64,000 bases of DNA from Hippophae tibetana. Lineage: Eukaryota; Streptophyta; Magnoliopsida; Rosales; Elaeagnaceae. The DNA is taken from NCBI GenBank assembly GCA_037013495.1, contig CM072807.1, positions 384,501-448,500 of the forward strand, given 5' to 3'. Below are positions 1 through 11,830 of the stretch, piece after piece. The number at the start of each line of letters is the position of its first letter. Position 1 is the first letter of the stretch. Position numbers and translations under genes: made by a program. The notes below the pieces were generated by a model. That model was not told the DNA's origin, made no database searches, and saw only the letters and a program-made list of their open reading frames with translations.

Positions 1-286
1 AGGAAATTGTTTGTATAAATCTCTCGTCATTATTTTTTATTCAATTTTTTATTTTAGAATAATTTAAAATGCATATGGGTTCAGATAATGGCTGTCAAAA
101 CATGAAAGGCTGAAAATTCAAATATAGTAGGCATACGGGTCAACTCAAATGTGGGCCTAAAGAAATAATAAGCTTTTGTAGTTATGAGCCCACGTCTGTC
201 TTCGTTTAAGGGCCCCTTTTTAATGATTGACAAAGCCCATAAAGAAACAACACACATTAATTGACGTACAAGTCCACCTAATCGGT

Positions 287-315
287 GGGGGGGGGGGGGG
301 GGGGGGGGGGGGGGG
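287..315 (+). repeat. Poly-G tract of 29 bases
   Basis: An uninterrupted run of 29 G on the plus strand is followed by TGGTGG. A run this long is unusual in such AT-rich DNA. It could form G-quadruplex structure, and its exact length may be an assembly or sequencing estimate. Confidence 0.95.
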
Positions 316-1589
316 TGGTGGCTTGTCTCCTTTATTCATTCAATTTATTTCCGTGTTCCTAAAAATGTTGAAAATTATATATTACGATAAACAGAAGAAG
401 CTAAAAACCATGGATGAAAATATGGCTAAATATTAGGTAGATATTTTGGTATGGGTAACATAACATACATTTTGATATGACGAAATATAATGATATAAAT
501 ACACAATTTATCCATTATTATGAAATTAAACATAATAATTTTAAATATGAATAACATCGATGTGTATTTTAAATTTTCTTTATATTGATTCGTTGTTTAA
601 AGAGAACAAACAACCTATATATTAATAACTACGTGTAAAATTATTATTATTATTATTATCATAATTAGATGAATATTAAATAAAGAGTTAACTTGTGTTT
701 TATTATTATTATATGTATCTTATATATACTATAAATATGATAAATTAATGATAAAATTGACCAAATCATTGTATTAGTATTTATTTAAATATTTATTAAA
801 ATTTTCATAATTTTTATAAATTCTTTTCAAATATTCATTGACATTTTCTCAAAATTAAAGTCTTGATAGAAAAATTAATGGTTTCAACTTTTTGTATGAT
901 TTTTTACATTGCTTTGTCTTAATAATTAAGATAGAAAAAATTATTCCTATAAATTTAATTTTAACATAAAAATAGTGTAAAAAGCTATGGAATATTTTTG
1001 ATAATAAATGCTATCTATAAAAAGATAGACATCCCTCTCCTCTCAAAAGGAATAAGCCTATTTTGTGGACTTTTTTCTATCAATTGTATTTTGTTTTATA
1101 TAATTGTAAAATTATTAAACGAATCTTAATTGCTTTGTCTGGTTTGGTTGGTTGGTCATCATCATAGAGGCAGAGGCTCCTTGTATGCCACCAGCATTTG
1201 GGGGTCCATATATACTTATAAGTAGTAAGAAGACGAAGACGATGATTTAACAAGGCATTGAGATATAGTTCATTATTATTTGCTCAATCGTACTAGTACT
1301 GCCCTCCAATTAGTGAAGCATGCTTTCACAGAGACCTCGATCCCTCGTAAATGTATGTATATATGTTTTCTTGTCCATCATCTATTTCCATGTATTATTT
1401 ATTTGATAAAACAACTACGATAACAACTATAAAATTTATAATAAAAAAATAACAATTTTTATGTTCATATTTTAATTATTAAAAAATATGATTATTTATT
1501 TTATTTTAAATATTATTTAAATTAAATTACGATTATTTATACTTGTTCAATATTAAATATCAAAATAACACATAATTTATATTTTTAAA

Positions 1590-1935
1590 AAGTTTGAACA
1601 CATTTTAACATTTTTGGAAAATTTGAAAATTTTATATTTTTTAAAAATTTAAACTACTTTATATTTTGGGCTGTCCTATTTTCGAGGGACATTCTGTTTT
1701 TGAAAAGTTTGAATAACATTTTCTTTTTCGAAAATTTGAACAATTTTCAATTTTTAGAAAGTTTAATTTTTTTTCCTATTTAATGGAAAATAACACATAT
1801 TTTATGTTTTTAGAAAGTTTGAACACATTTAATATTTTAGAAAATATAAAAATTATATTTTTAGGAAATTTAAAGTTTTTATATTTTTAAAAATTTAAAC
1901 AACTATATATTTTAGATAGTCTTATTTTTAGAGTA
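1590..1935 (+). repeat. Degenerate direct duplication, period about 230 bp
   Basis: The segment around 1590-1690 (AAGTTTGAACACATTT, then a TTTAAACTACTTTATATTTTGG-like block) recurs around 1816-1935 with the same order of short motifs and many substitutions. It looks like an old tandem duplication in AT-rich DNA. No coding content is seen. Confidence 0.5.
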
Positions 1936-2039
1936 GATTCTAATAATATAATAGTAATATTTTTATTTTTTAAAAACTTTAAATGATTAAATTATGAGGT
2001 AAATTTTTTTCTACTTTTTTAAAATTTCAAAAATAATTT

Positions 2040-4900
2040 ATTTTTAATTTTTTTGAACAAATTTTTATTTTTAAGCAATTCACTTCGCTTTCAACCAAAT
2101 GGTAGTAAAGCAATCAACCTCATAACCTAGAGGTCATACTAGGCAATATGAGTCTACTTCATGACCAAATGGTCCCAACAATAATACCTTAGGTCTTGAG
2201 TTTACCATCTTTCCTATTATCAGACATTACAATAGGAGTATAGAAATCTCGCTCATAATGGATGCTCTTACACGAGGTCAAGTTTTGGCACTCCCTGCAT
2301 CTATCTCGGATCGTGAAGTCAAGGTTAACCATGTTGAGACCTCGAGTTCGAATGTTCAAAATGTTCTAGAAAACAGGGACTTGGATAAGTGTCTAGCTAA
2401 CTAGGTCTTGTTCCCCTTATTCATATTACAATACCACTTATTTAGGTTAAAAAAACAAAGGGCACATTGTGTGGGTGAGCCTACTAAGAGGACCAAGGAC
2501 AAACATCGAATCCAAAAATCATCAAGTAAATTGGACGTTAATGACATGTATAGAATCAGGAGGCAGTACGGTATTCCACCTCGTGTAGGTTTGATGTGTA
2601 TCTCTTACGTATCTAACATACCACTTCCTATAACTATGAGATGATCTAGACATGGTTGGGCCACCATTAGATAGAACAACTTTTTTCTCCCACTTAATAT
2701 GTCTACAATCCCTTATCCAGTGTCCCGTGTCTATGTGAAAGGAGCAATATTTATTTGGATTTCTTTAAGCAGCTCTCATGGTTGTGGCCATTTGACTTGT
2801 TCCATTATTTTCATCTTTTGGACTTCTTCGACCAATGATACTTGTAAAGGCAATCCTTAAAATGGATACAAAGCTCTTTCCCAAGTTCTCGGTCACATTC
2901 TGGGAGTTAATATTGGTTTGAAGCACGAAAGATTCATCCTTGTTTCTAGCGAGGGGTTTGTTAGACAATATCAATACTGGTTCTTTTGAAAACTCCAATT
3001 GCCTCTTAATTCCCTTCCTAAAGGCTTCAATGGCTATGGAATACGAGCATTATTAGATTTTCATCTTTGTTATTTTTAATCTTTTCATATAATTCTCCAT
3101 TGTCTCATCATTTTCTTGGATAATTGAGAACAAATGATAGGACTCCTTTTGAATGGGTTTATTACAAGCATAATTGGTAATAAAAACTTTCACAAGCTGG
3201 CTAAAGCTATTAATGTTTCTAAGAGGAAGTTCTATGAACCATTTTTGAGTATTATCTTGAAAAGTGCAAAGATTTTTCAAAAAATAGCATCATTTTTCTC
3301 TTTAAGAACGCACATAGGACTCAAGGCCATTTTAAAGTGTATAATGTAAGTTACATGATCTTTCAACCCTTTATATGGTGAACACTTCAGAGTGAAAAAA
3401 TTGAGTGATGGGACCATTAATTCTATGTTGTTTGAGAAAGGTGTTGTTGATAATTGATCACACATAACTTCATAATCATTTAAGGGGTTACTCCTACACT
3501 ATTTTTTTGAGTTAAATGACCATTTTTCCTACATTTCCCTTTTCATCTTCCCTTCCATTTCCTTAAAATTTTCATCCATCTCGCCGCTTGAGTGATAGGT
3601 TAGGTCTTGTTAGGTTCAATAGTATCTTAATTGGACCATTCAAATTGTTAATAGGGTTCATAAAGAAAATCATCTTGTGGGTCTGTAGGAATTGGTTGTC
3701 TGTATTTAGGCTTCAGTTTTCGATGACGTTTTCTTAGTTTCTTGCTTAGGACTTGTTGAGTATTCATATGGGGTGGTGTCTTAGATATAAGAGGTGGTGT
3801 ATTTGTGATAGTTCAAAAAGAACTTTCAACTTTTTCATATTAACTAAGAAGGTGTATAGTTTCTTATTATCATTTTACAACTTGATAAAAGCTTGTTACA
3901 ACTATTTCACATATTATTGAAGCTTTTCAATCATCACATCTTGTTCAAAAAATTGCATCATCACAACTAGAACTTGTTGAATTGGTTACACGAGGTGATG
4001 TTCTTACTACCTAAGGTCCTTGCTTATTTGCCCAAATGGTCGGGCTGGATTGTACCCCAACCCCAAATGATGTGTGTAAAGGGTTGAAAGACGAGATAAC
4101 TGTTCATATAGATTAGAAGTAGTTGGGGTGATTGATTTTATGAATAGTTTTTGCATTATTTAGAATTAGTAGGATGACTAGTCATGTCTACCAAAATAAA
4201 TTTCATAGTTGCACAGAGTAGTCTACTTATTATATAGATATAAGGTTTCAAATTCTTACAATGAGTTAAAAAATTCTAAGCCTCAGGATGGGTACCAATT
4301 ATTTAAAGAGAATTATAAATACTACAAGATTTAGAAAGATTCTAGTGAGAAGTAATAGATATCATTAGTGAGATATATAGGCCTATATATATAGACAATA
4401 CATCTTCAAGGTGTTGAATCCTTATGGAGCGACAACCTCTGATTTCTATTAACAAACCCACTGTCCCAAAATGAGGTTACCATATCATCATTGTTAATAC
4501 ATCAAACTACTGACAGGATTGCATCACTTGATCAAATAAGCATACTGTCTCATAGGTCCATTTCATGCCTTATGCCTTACTTTGGACCTCGTAACATATA
4601 TGGACATCGTTTGGACCTCGTACCAACTTTATGAACATGTCATACAAATACATTTCATTTTTCATGTTATACACCTTATACATGGTACCCCATATGGTAA
4701 CAGTATCTCTTGGGTACCCTATATCCTAGCAAATATTATATCTCATTAGTTTTATTTAATCATTTCATATCTCTCATTTCTCTTTTGATAGTTGTATATG
4801 TTAACCTCATTTAAATCTATGTAGGAATATGAAGCATACTACTTTCGCACAAAGTTCTCGTTCTTTTGTAAACTAACTCGATACTCTATAGACCTATTTT
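2040..4900 (-). mobile_element. Ty3-type LTR retrotransposon remnant (gag region), fossil
   Basis: On the minus strand, about 3470-3053 reads as a Ty3 retrotransposon gag domain, with the family landmarks QKWF, SFSQL, F-x-NYA and HLFSIIQ in the expected order. About 2760-2640 reads as the following gag segment with a C-x2-H-x4-GH-x4-C-like knuckle (YCSFHIDTGHWIRDC). The stretch above 3470 to about 4900 would be the leader and LTR side, including a possible primer-binding segment near 4285-4300, but I could not pair two LTRs. The element is broken many times and looks old. The outer limits are approximate. Confidence 0.6.
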
Positions 4901-5933
4901 TGAAAATTCTTGAACAAACAATCTAAATATTTAAATATTTAAATATTTAAAAGTATGGGTGATATCACAAGTTTCATTGGTTAGATTTTATAACAATTTA
5001 ATTATTTTGCTTTGAAAAAATGATATACAAGAGCAAATTATTATTTTTCATTTTTTTTTATATTTTTTTAATTATTATTGAGATATCACTTTTGTAAGTT
5101 TTCTTTAATAATAAACAATAATTATTACAAAATTGATAAAAATAAAAATAAAATTTGATTATTTATTTTTGTAATGTCACTTTTTTACAACATAAAATGA
5201 CTAAATTACTATAAAAATAATATATTGGTGAAATTATTGTAATTAATATAATTAAGTGATTTGATTTACCTTTGAAATGAGAATTTAGTAATTTTATATC
5301 ACAATCCTCTTTTAAATAGGAAATAACCTTTTCTTTTGTTAAGATAAATTAATGATTTTTTTTAACCAAATATTATTGAATTACATGATCATATGACCTT
5401 AGATTTGACCCAAATTATTTGTATTTTTATAAAATATGACAATAATATGATAAATTATTATTTATCAAAGTTGATTAAATTATAGTTAACTAGCAAGTAG
5501 GACATCAAACTTTGACTACAAAAAAATATAAGAGATCTAACTCTGTATTTCCCAATATTATTTGGTTATTCATTGGCTATCTTCAACACAAATATCATTT
5601 GGTTGTTGAAGAGGCACTCTATTGAGAGTTCCCTGCATATACTGCATTCTGAGAAAAGATAAAATGGAGAAAGCAATTATTAACTCGTTACCAGTTTGGA
5701 GTTTCATTAGCCAAAAGTTTGAAGGTTATGAAAAAAGTTGTGGTATTCAACTTTTGGATGCCCAAAGATAAGCTTTTAAATGTAAATCTAGTGACCCCAT
5801 TTTTAGAATAAAGCATGGTATGGTACAAATTGAATCACACACAATTTATAAAAAAAATGTTGAACTAAGAAGAAACATATATCTTAATTAGTTCCCTTTT
5901 AGAATGTTACACTGAATGATTGATTGCATCACA
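4900..5933. other. Intergenic DNA and 3' flank of the G gamma gene
   Basis: The region is mostly AT-rich. The less AT-rich part from about 5560 to 5933 lies just downstream of the minus-strand G gamma stop codon and probably includes its 3' UTR. No other open frame or RNA gene was found. Confidence 0.5.
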
Positions 5934-8900
5934 TCAGAGTATTGAACATCTGCAACCTTTTGCTTCCTGGTCTCCTTCAAACCATCGATCCCATAATATG
6001 TTTACAGAGCCAATTGTTCTGTAATCAGAATTAGATATATAATTAAGAACTTTTATACTCGAGTAACCAATAGTGATCTATAATTAAGCACATCAAAGAT
6101 ATAAAACATACGATGGGAGTAGAGCATCTTGTCTGGTTTCAATGTAGGCCAGTAATCTAAGGCACCAACCAAAAAGATGGTCAGTAACTATTAGGTTTGT
6201 AGATTAATGTATATATTTACACCTATTTGCATCGTAACTATCATAAGGTGCAAGTCAAAACAAAGACTTTTCTTACACTTACTCGGCACATATGGTTGAC
6301 ACCTTCTCTGAGTTCTCTACCTCTGCCAATTCTTCCTGGTCAGCACACATTATAAGGTCTTAAATTCTGAATTTATAGGAATATCATATAAAAAGTCGGA
6401 TGATATTTAGACTTAACAATTCATTTATACTTTTTAACATTTTTTTCAAGTGTGAAACTATTTTGTCTTTATAAATGCCCATCACTTGAATTTTCATAAG
6501 TAGATTTTCTTATATATTTGTAAGACCCATCAAACGTGAAAATTTTAATTGATACTGTGGTTTCCATAAGGATTCAATTTCATAACTTACTGGTCTCATA
6601 GTAGGCATCAATCTCCTAAACACTCATTTATAATATGAATTTCTGAATAATGTAAACCTAACAACTGAAACTGATCAAATACTAATAAGGCATAAAAAAT
6701 TCAAATAGAACAGACTCATTTTCTAGAAATTCCGAAAGCATGTGTGTATTCATGTTTTTATTTATTTATAATAATTTGTATGCATGATGAGAGTAGATAA
6801 AGAAGTTTTATAAACCCATTTTACCCTGGCTGCAAAGCAAATCTCAACCTAGGTGGCATCAGCTGATTTATCTCAACTAGAATGGACAGCATACACCATA
6901 TTACTATATGCCTATATCCAAATGGAAAGGTGCAACCTACAAATACTACTATTATACCCATGGACGAGTAAGTTGGTTAAACAAGTCCCCGAACTCATGA
7001 ACTGTCTAAAATACATGATAATGGCTAAATAATTGCGCATACTTTTATAGTGGCATTTGATTAGTTCAAGATAAGATGAACTATGGTTTTCAAATGGATT
7101 GCGTTTAGCTCATCTCCAATTATTTAAAGTTGGCTCAATTAACTAATAAACCTAAAAAAACTAGCTCTTAATGTTAAATGAGTTAGCTCTCTTACCCTAT
7201 AACAACTCACAAATTCATTTAACAAAATACATTTGTCAATATATAATTACTAAAATGTTATTTTGAAAAAAAAATGTTTAAAATATAATATGGACGCATG
7301 ATAAAAATACAAATCTACCAATAATATGGAAGCACTTAAAAAATAAAAAATAGATGAGCAACGTTTATACTAACCAAAATCAGTATTTGATAAGAGGTTC
7401 TCATATTTATGTTATACAATCAACACAAAGAATTATTATCTAGGTAAGTACTCTAACAAATCTATAATAAGAATGACCTCTTTAGATAAACACTCTAACA
7501 ATTCTAGAATAAGACTAGTCTAAATATATTTCCCTATCTCACGGATGACGACATCAACTTCCAAACGAAAGAAAGAAGAATTATTCCTAAAATATTAGGA
7601 ATAAGAGAAAATAGAAATAAGAAAACTTCTTTAATATTTATAAATTGATTATTTTCTAGGATTTAATTATATATAGTTCAAAAGTTTATAAAGTTTCTAT
7701 GAGTGACTCTAGTAATACATAAAAAAAAGAACTCTAAACAAAATTCTACGTGAGCCATAAGAAACAAAACTAAGAACATTATATTTCTACTACATATTTT
7801 GCCTTAGTAATAAAAACTACTTATTTTTCTAATATTGTCTCGCATTATTCCCCCTTCTACTTATTTAAAACTCATTCTCGAGTTTTCCTTAAATGAAGAA
7901 GATAATACTTGTAATATTCATGGATCTTCAAAATTAACTCATCTTTTTGTTCAACTTATTTGAATTTGAGAAACAATATCAACTAAATATTGTTTATATG
8001 CTCACATGTAAAATTAATCTTTTCAACAAGTTTTGGAACGATGAAATATGATTTCACAACTCTTGTTGCTTTGAAAAATGATTTGTTGTACTATTAAATA
8101 ATTGATCGCACTTAAAAATAATGAAGACACTTGACTCTTTAATTTTAGAAATATCTACAAGTATCATAACATGTGAATATGAAAATAATTTTGAGATTTG
8201 GAACTAATTCACATTGTGAAGAAATTTTCTCTTCAAGATCTTCTTTTTGAATTATTATGATCTCTAACATAGGTTTATTGGCTTCAATGCTCTCATCATT
8301 TTTATCTTAAATTAGAAATAACTCAAGAACCTTACTTTCAATAAATTATTGCTCCAATTTTAAAGCTTAGGTGAGTCTTCCTTTTTTGATGGTTCATATT
8401 TGACATTGTGTTAGATCATCTTTTCAATTTGAGCAAGATCTTGATTTTGAGCTTTTCATAACCTTTTTGAATAAGAACTTGATCCATACTTGTGTTTAAT
8501 AATGCTAGAAATGCAATCATTTTATCAAAATCTTGATTCATCTCTCGATGAAATTCTTGAAACTCTTTTTATAGAATATCTCTATTATGCTCCATTAGAC
8601 CCACATGAACCTGATTTTGATATCACCCGATGCAGAACGAAAGCATAAGTGCATCAATAATATAGCACTTAGAAAATAAAGAATACATAAGCAAAGTTTA
8701 GACTAACTAGAATTACTCTCTGATAAGATGTCTTCGTATTTATGTTATACAACCAACACAAGAAAACTATTAAGTAAACACTAGCAAATCTAGAATAAAA
8801 CTAGCCTGATTATATTATCTATCTTTAGATGAACATTCTAATAATTACAGAGTAAGACTAGCCTAAATATATTCCTCTAACTCATATGAGAATTTCAACT

Positions 8901-11448
8901 TTCAAAGGAAAGAAAGCAAATTACTCTTAAAATATTTATAATTTTTTTTCTAGGATGCCTTATACAAACAAATGACTTAGCTATATATAGTTTAAAAGTT
9001 CCTAAAATAGTTCATAAATTTTCTACGTGAGATTTTTGTAATACATAAAAAAAGAAATCTAAACAAAATTCTATGTGAAACATAAGAAACAAAACTAAAA
9101 ACATTATACTTCTACTACATATTTTACCTTAATAATAAAAACTACTTATTTTTTTAATCTTATCCCACATTAAATGTTTTTATTTCTCATAATTAAAAGA
9201 CAATACTTGTATTATTATATATATATAATAGTATATTTTTTTATCTTAAACAAAGTTATATTTTTTTATTTTTTATTTCTCAAAAAAGTAAATATGTTAA
9301 CTAACTCAACTTACATAAAATTTAAATAAGTTGAGAGTACGTAAAAATTAACAAAACCAATACGTTCAAACTAATCCAATCCAATTTTGACAGGTTTTAA
9401 GTATTAATTTAATTTTAATTTTCGTTAAGGAACTAGTTAAGTATGAGTTGGTTCATTTTTAAAACTAATAGATATATATTAGTATTATTATATTTAATTA
9501 TTTTTTAACTAAAACACTAAAGTCTTCACATATCATATTAGCACACTACAATTTTTAGTTTTTGCACCTTATATTTGTAAGTAGTGGTATATATAGAAAG
9601 AGACATTCAAATTAATATGTCTTTCATAATTTATGCTATAGATTTTATATGGTACAATTTAAAGAAAAAAAATAAAATAGAATCAAAAATCGAACCATCT
9701 AACCCAAACAACCAAAATTTTGGTTCGTTGCTTGGTTCAATTCAGTTTCTATTTTTTGAAAACCAATTAGATTGTGTTGAACCAACTTAATATTGTATAA
9801 TCCTAGCTATACCTCATAAAAGGTAAAGGTAAAATGAACATGAAATAATTGAGTTGGTTTAACTCATTTGACATGCCTAGATGAAACCAACTAGCAAATA
9901 TCAAACAAAAAAAACCTAAAAATGCTATATACAATATAATGGAACAAGAAATCTTGATAGAAAATTCAAATTCAAGCATATAAGAACATTCATTAAGTAT
10001 CAATCTTTATTTAAAAAAAATACTTATTATAAGAAAATCTATACGAAGAAAGTGGGTAATAACAATTTCAAGAACTTAACACTTAAGCACGCTCTTTGCA
10101 CTTTTATTTTTATTTTCAATTAATAAGAAGTTTTTTTAAATCAAATGATATTTTTTGTATGATTTAAACCTATGACTTGAAACAAAAAAGAAATCATTTT
10201 TACCGTCAAAATACTAAACAAATTGCGACTTTGTGTGAAAATATGTAGTTGTTATCTATGTGTATTCTTTCCTTAACTACCTTACTTCAAGCTAAGTTTT
10301 TTCAAGACAAGCCAACAATTTTTTCCCATAGTTTTCCAGCTAATCATATATGATCTTCCTGAAGGTTATATAAAACGGGTGGTGCACAACACAACTTTTG
10401 TCAACTTCTATCATGTACACAATTTGTAGAATATGGAAATTGCAAAAACGACTTCTGCTTATAGGTTATAAATCCAACACGTTGCAAGTAACAAGTCCAA
10501 AGTCCCCCTTGGTATTTTGTCAAATCTGATTCATGTTTATTCCCATTACTAATTAACAAGTGTTTCTAACTTCTCAGTAATTGATAGAATCATGAATGAT
10601 CTCATCTTAACAATTATACCCTATCAACACTTCTTGCATGCCAGTTACATTAAAAGCAAAAATAACTTTCAATTCCACGATGTCCAACAATTTCAATATC
10701 TAACATTATCTCTTAAATAATCATCTTCAAGCTGATCACTAACTCTAAAATAAAATCTTACACATCTACTCAAAAGCTATTTCTAGACCCAATGTTATTA
10801 ATGGTTTTTAAAAAAATAGCGATATCCCAACAACAAAAAATTACTATTTAACGGCCTCTTTTATTTGTTTCTCTCTCACCCTCTCCTAAAGTTTTCCTTT
10901 TGACTCCTTGTTGTTTCAGATATCAAAGTATCCGGGAGGTTAAAAATATAACTAATATGAGTTGCTTTTTGACATAGCGTCATATTTTTGTTACAATTTT
11001 CTCTTTATCGGTGTGAAAAAGAAAAAAAATAATCTAATTGGTTGTAAAGATAACACATGATATGATTGAGTATGATATTGGTTGTAACTAACATACAAGT
11101 TTTTCATAAATAAGTCTATTTTTTTGTGTTTATAAATCATTAAAATTATTTTTTTATTGAATAATTATTTTTAAATGAGAGGTGCTATGAGCAAGGTGAA
11201 CCAGCTAATTAGCTCTAAGTTTTGTTTTTATTAGTTCATATATAGCTAATTGAATCAAAGTTAACCTTCTCATTTTACACTTAAAAAAAAAGGAAAGAAA
11301 AAAAAAAGAGAGAAAATACCAAAAAGAGATAAAAATAACAAACCTCCAAAAAACTAATCTCTTGCTGAAGGTTCCGATGCTTTCCTTTGTTATCATTAGC
11401 ACTTCCAGCTACTACTGAATCCGAAGACGACGCCGTCTCAGAGTCCAT
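5934..11448 (-). CDS. Heterotrimeric G protein gamma subunit, type A (AGG1/AGG2-like), four exons
   Basis: Minus-strand exons are 11448-11344, 6335-6283, 6156-6112 and 6018-5934, giving 288 nt and 95 residues. All introns have GT-AG ends and the phases join without a break. The subunit pairs with G beta at the plasma membrane in plant G-protein signalling. Exon 1 gives the variable N-terminus (from MDSETASS), then GKHR and a short helix ending in SFLE. Exon 2 continues the helix as EELAEVENSEKVSTICA. Exons 3-4 give DALLPS (family DPLLP), the conserved WDRWFEG motif and the C-terminus CRCSIL. The CSIL end is a CaaX box ending in Leu, which predicts geranylgeranylation; the upstream Cys may be palmitoylated. 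Arabidopsis AGG1, from memory, has about six more residues between GKHR and FLE, so the coiled coil here is shorter. Intron 1 is 5008 bp and contains an LTR element. Expression is not shown by the sequence. Confidence 0.88.
7080..7290 (+). repeat. Dispersed repeat family A, first part of an interrupted copy
   Basis: Motifs such as CAACTCACAAATTCATTTAAC followed by ATAATTACTA are shared with copies at about 23800, 27580 and 60890. This copy resumes at about 9170-9370, so the LTR element at 7291-9169 landed inside it. The class of the family is unknown and no terminal repeats or protein are evident. Confidence 0.55.
7291..7844 (-). repeat. Left LTR of the intronic element (3' LTR in its own orientation)
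   Basis: It aligns with 8631-9169 through shared blocks such as TTTATGTTATACAA, AAGACTAG-CTAAATATATT, GTAATACATAAAAAAA and AAACAAAATTCTA. The minus-strand start is TGCGAGACAAT. Confidence 0.75.
8631..9169 (-). repeat. Right LTR of the intronic element (5' LTR in its own orientation)
   Basis: It is the partner of 7291-7844. Its minus-strand start is TGTGGGATAAGATT, and its inner end is next to the primer-site-like segment. Confidence 0.75.
9170..9370 (+). repeat. Dispersed repeat family A, second part of the interrupted copy
   Basis: The blocks GACAATACTTGTATTATTAT and TTATCTTAAACAAAGTTATA continue the family where the copy at 7080-7290 stops. The same order is seen at about 23940-24010 and about 60960-61010. 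This supports insertion of the LTR element into a pre-existing repeat. Confidence 0.5.
9371..11343. other. Rest of G gamma intron 1
   Basis: AT-rich intron sequence with no exon-like segment that fits the gamma frame. A moderately GC-richer patch at 10230-10790 does not read as a protein I recognise. Confidence 0.5.
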
Positions 11449-11830
11449 TCAAACACTCTGAAGTGTAAAAAGGGAGCTCTCGACAAAAGCAATTATCAAA
11501 CTCATTTCAGTCCCATATATGCTTATGGGTTTCAAATCAAAAACAAGTACTTCTTCAGGTTCAAGTATCAAACTCTGTACTGTATGTAGCCTATAGATCT
11601 GGGAATCTGAATGGGATCTTTTGAGTTTTGAGACGTTGAAAATTCCGTACAAAGTTCTTATTTTTAGTCACTGTCTCTACGAAAATGTAAGGAAAAGGAG
11701 ATTTAACCAGAAAATAATAACAAAGAATGCCAGCCAATAAATTGTTACTTGTTGTTAAAAACGTTTTCAATAACAAATTAAAAGACCTTTTGCCCTCCTT
11801 TTCTGGCTTTTGAAGTTCGCTTTATGGCAG
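11449..11830 (-). promoter_or_regulatory. 5' UTR and proximal promoter region of the G gamma gene
   Basis: The 380 bp upstream of the gamma start codon are clearly less AT-rich than the flanks, as expected for a leader. The ATG at 11448 is the first in frame with the GKHR exon. No TATA element stands out, so the transcription start is not placed. Confidence 0.4.

Larger units (their letters stand above)
1..2040. other. AT-rich intergenic DNA, no gene seen
   Basis: This stretch has stops in all frames and no exon-like segment. It contains a long poly-G tract at 287-315 and a degenerate duplication at about 1590-1935. A less AT-rich patch at about 1140-1340 shows a 16-nt match to miR160 but no hairpin. 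Confidence 0.6.
7291..9169 (-). mobile_element. Short LTR retrotransposon in intron 1 of the G gamma gene, fossil
   Basis: Two direct repeats of about 540 bp (7291-7844 and 8631-9169) enclose an internal region of only about 0.8 kb. On the minus strand a purine tract (AGAAGGGGGAA) lies just inside the left LTR. A segment near 8607-8625 resembles a methionyl-tRNA primer site (reverse of TGATATCA-AAATCAGG), which fixes the orientation as minus. The internal region has a gag-like N-terminal segment near 8560-8430. It is broken and has no complete protein. Its size suggests a non-autonomous (TRIM/LARD-like) or reduced element. The LTRs differ clearly, so it is not recent. Confidence 0.75.

Noticed and set aside
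1170-1190. miR160-like sequence (GGCTCCTTGTATGCCA, 15 of 16 bases alike)
   Set aside because: The 5' part of miR160 does not match and no complementary arm lies within 150 bp on either side, so it does not form a MIR160 hairpin. As a target site it would be mismatched at the critical end.
2090-2220. Possible tRNA-derived SINE (GGTAGTAAAG and AACCTAGAGGTCATA motifs)
   Set aside because: The A and B box matches are too weak and there is no tail or target duplication. The segment may be part of the neighbouring Ty3 relic.
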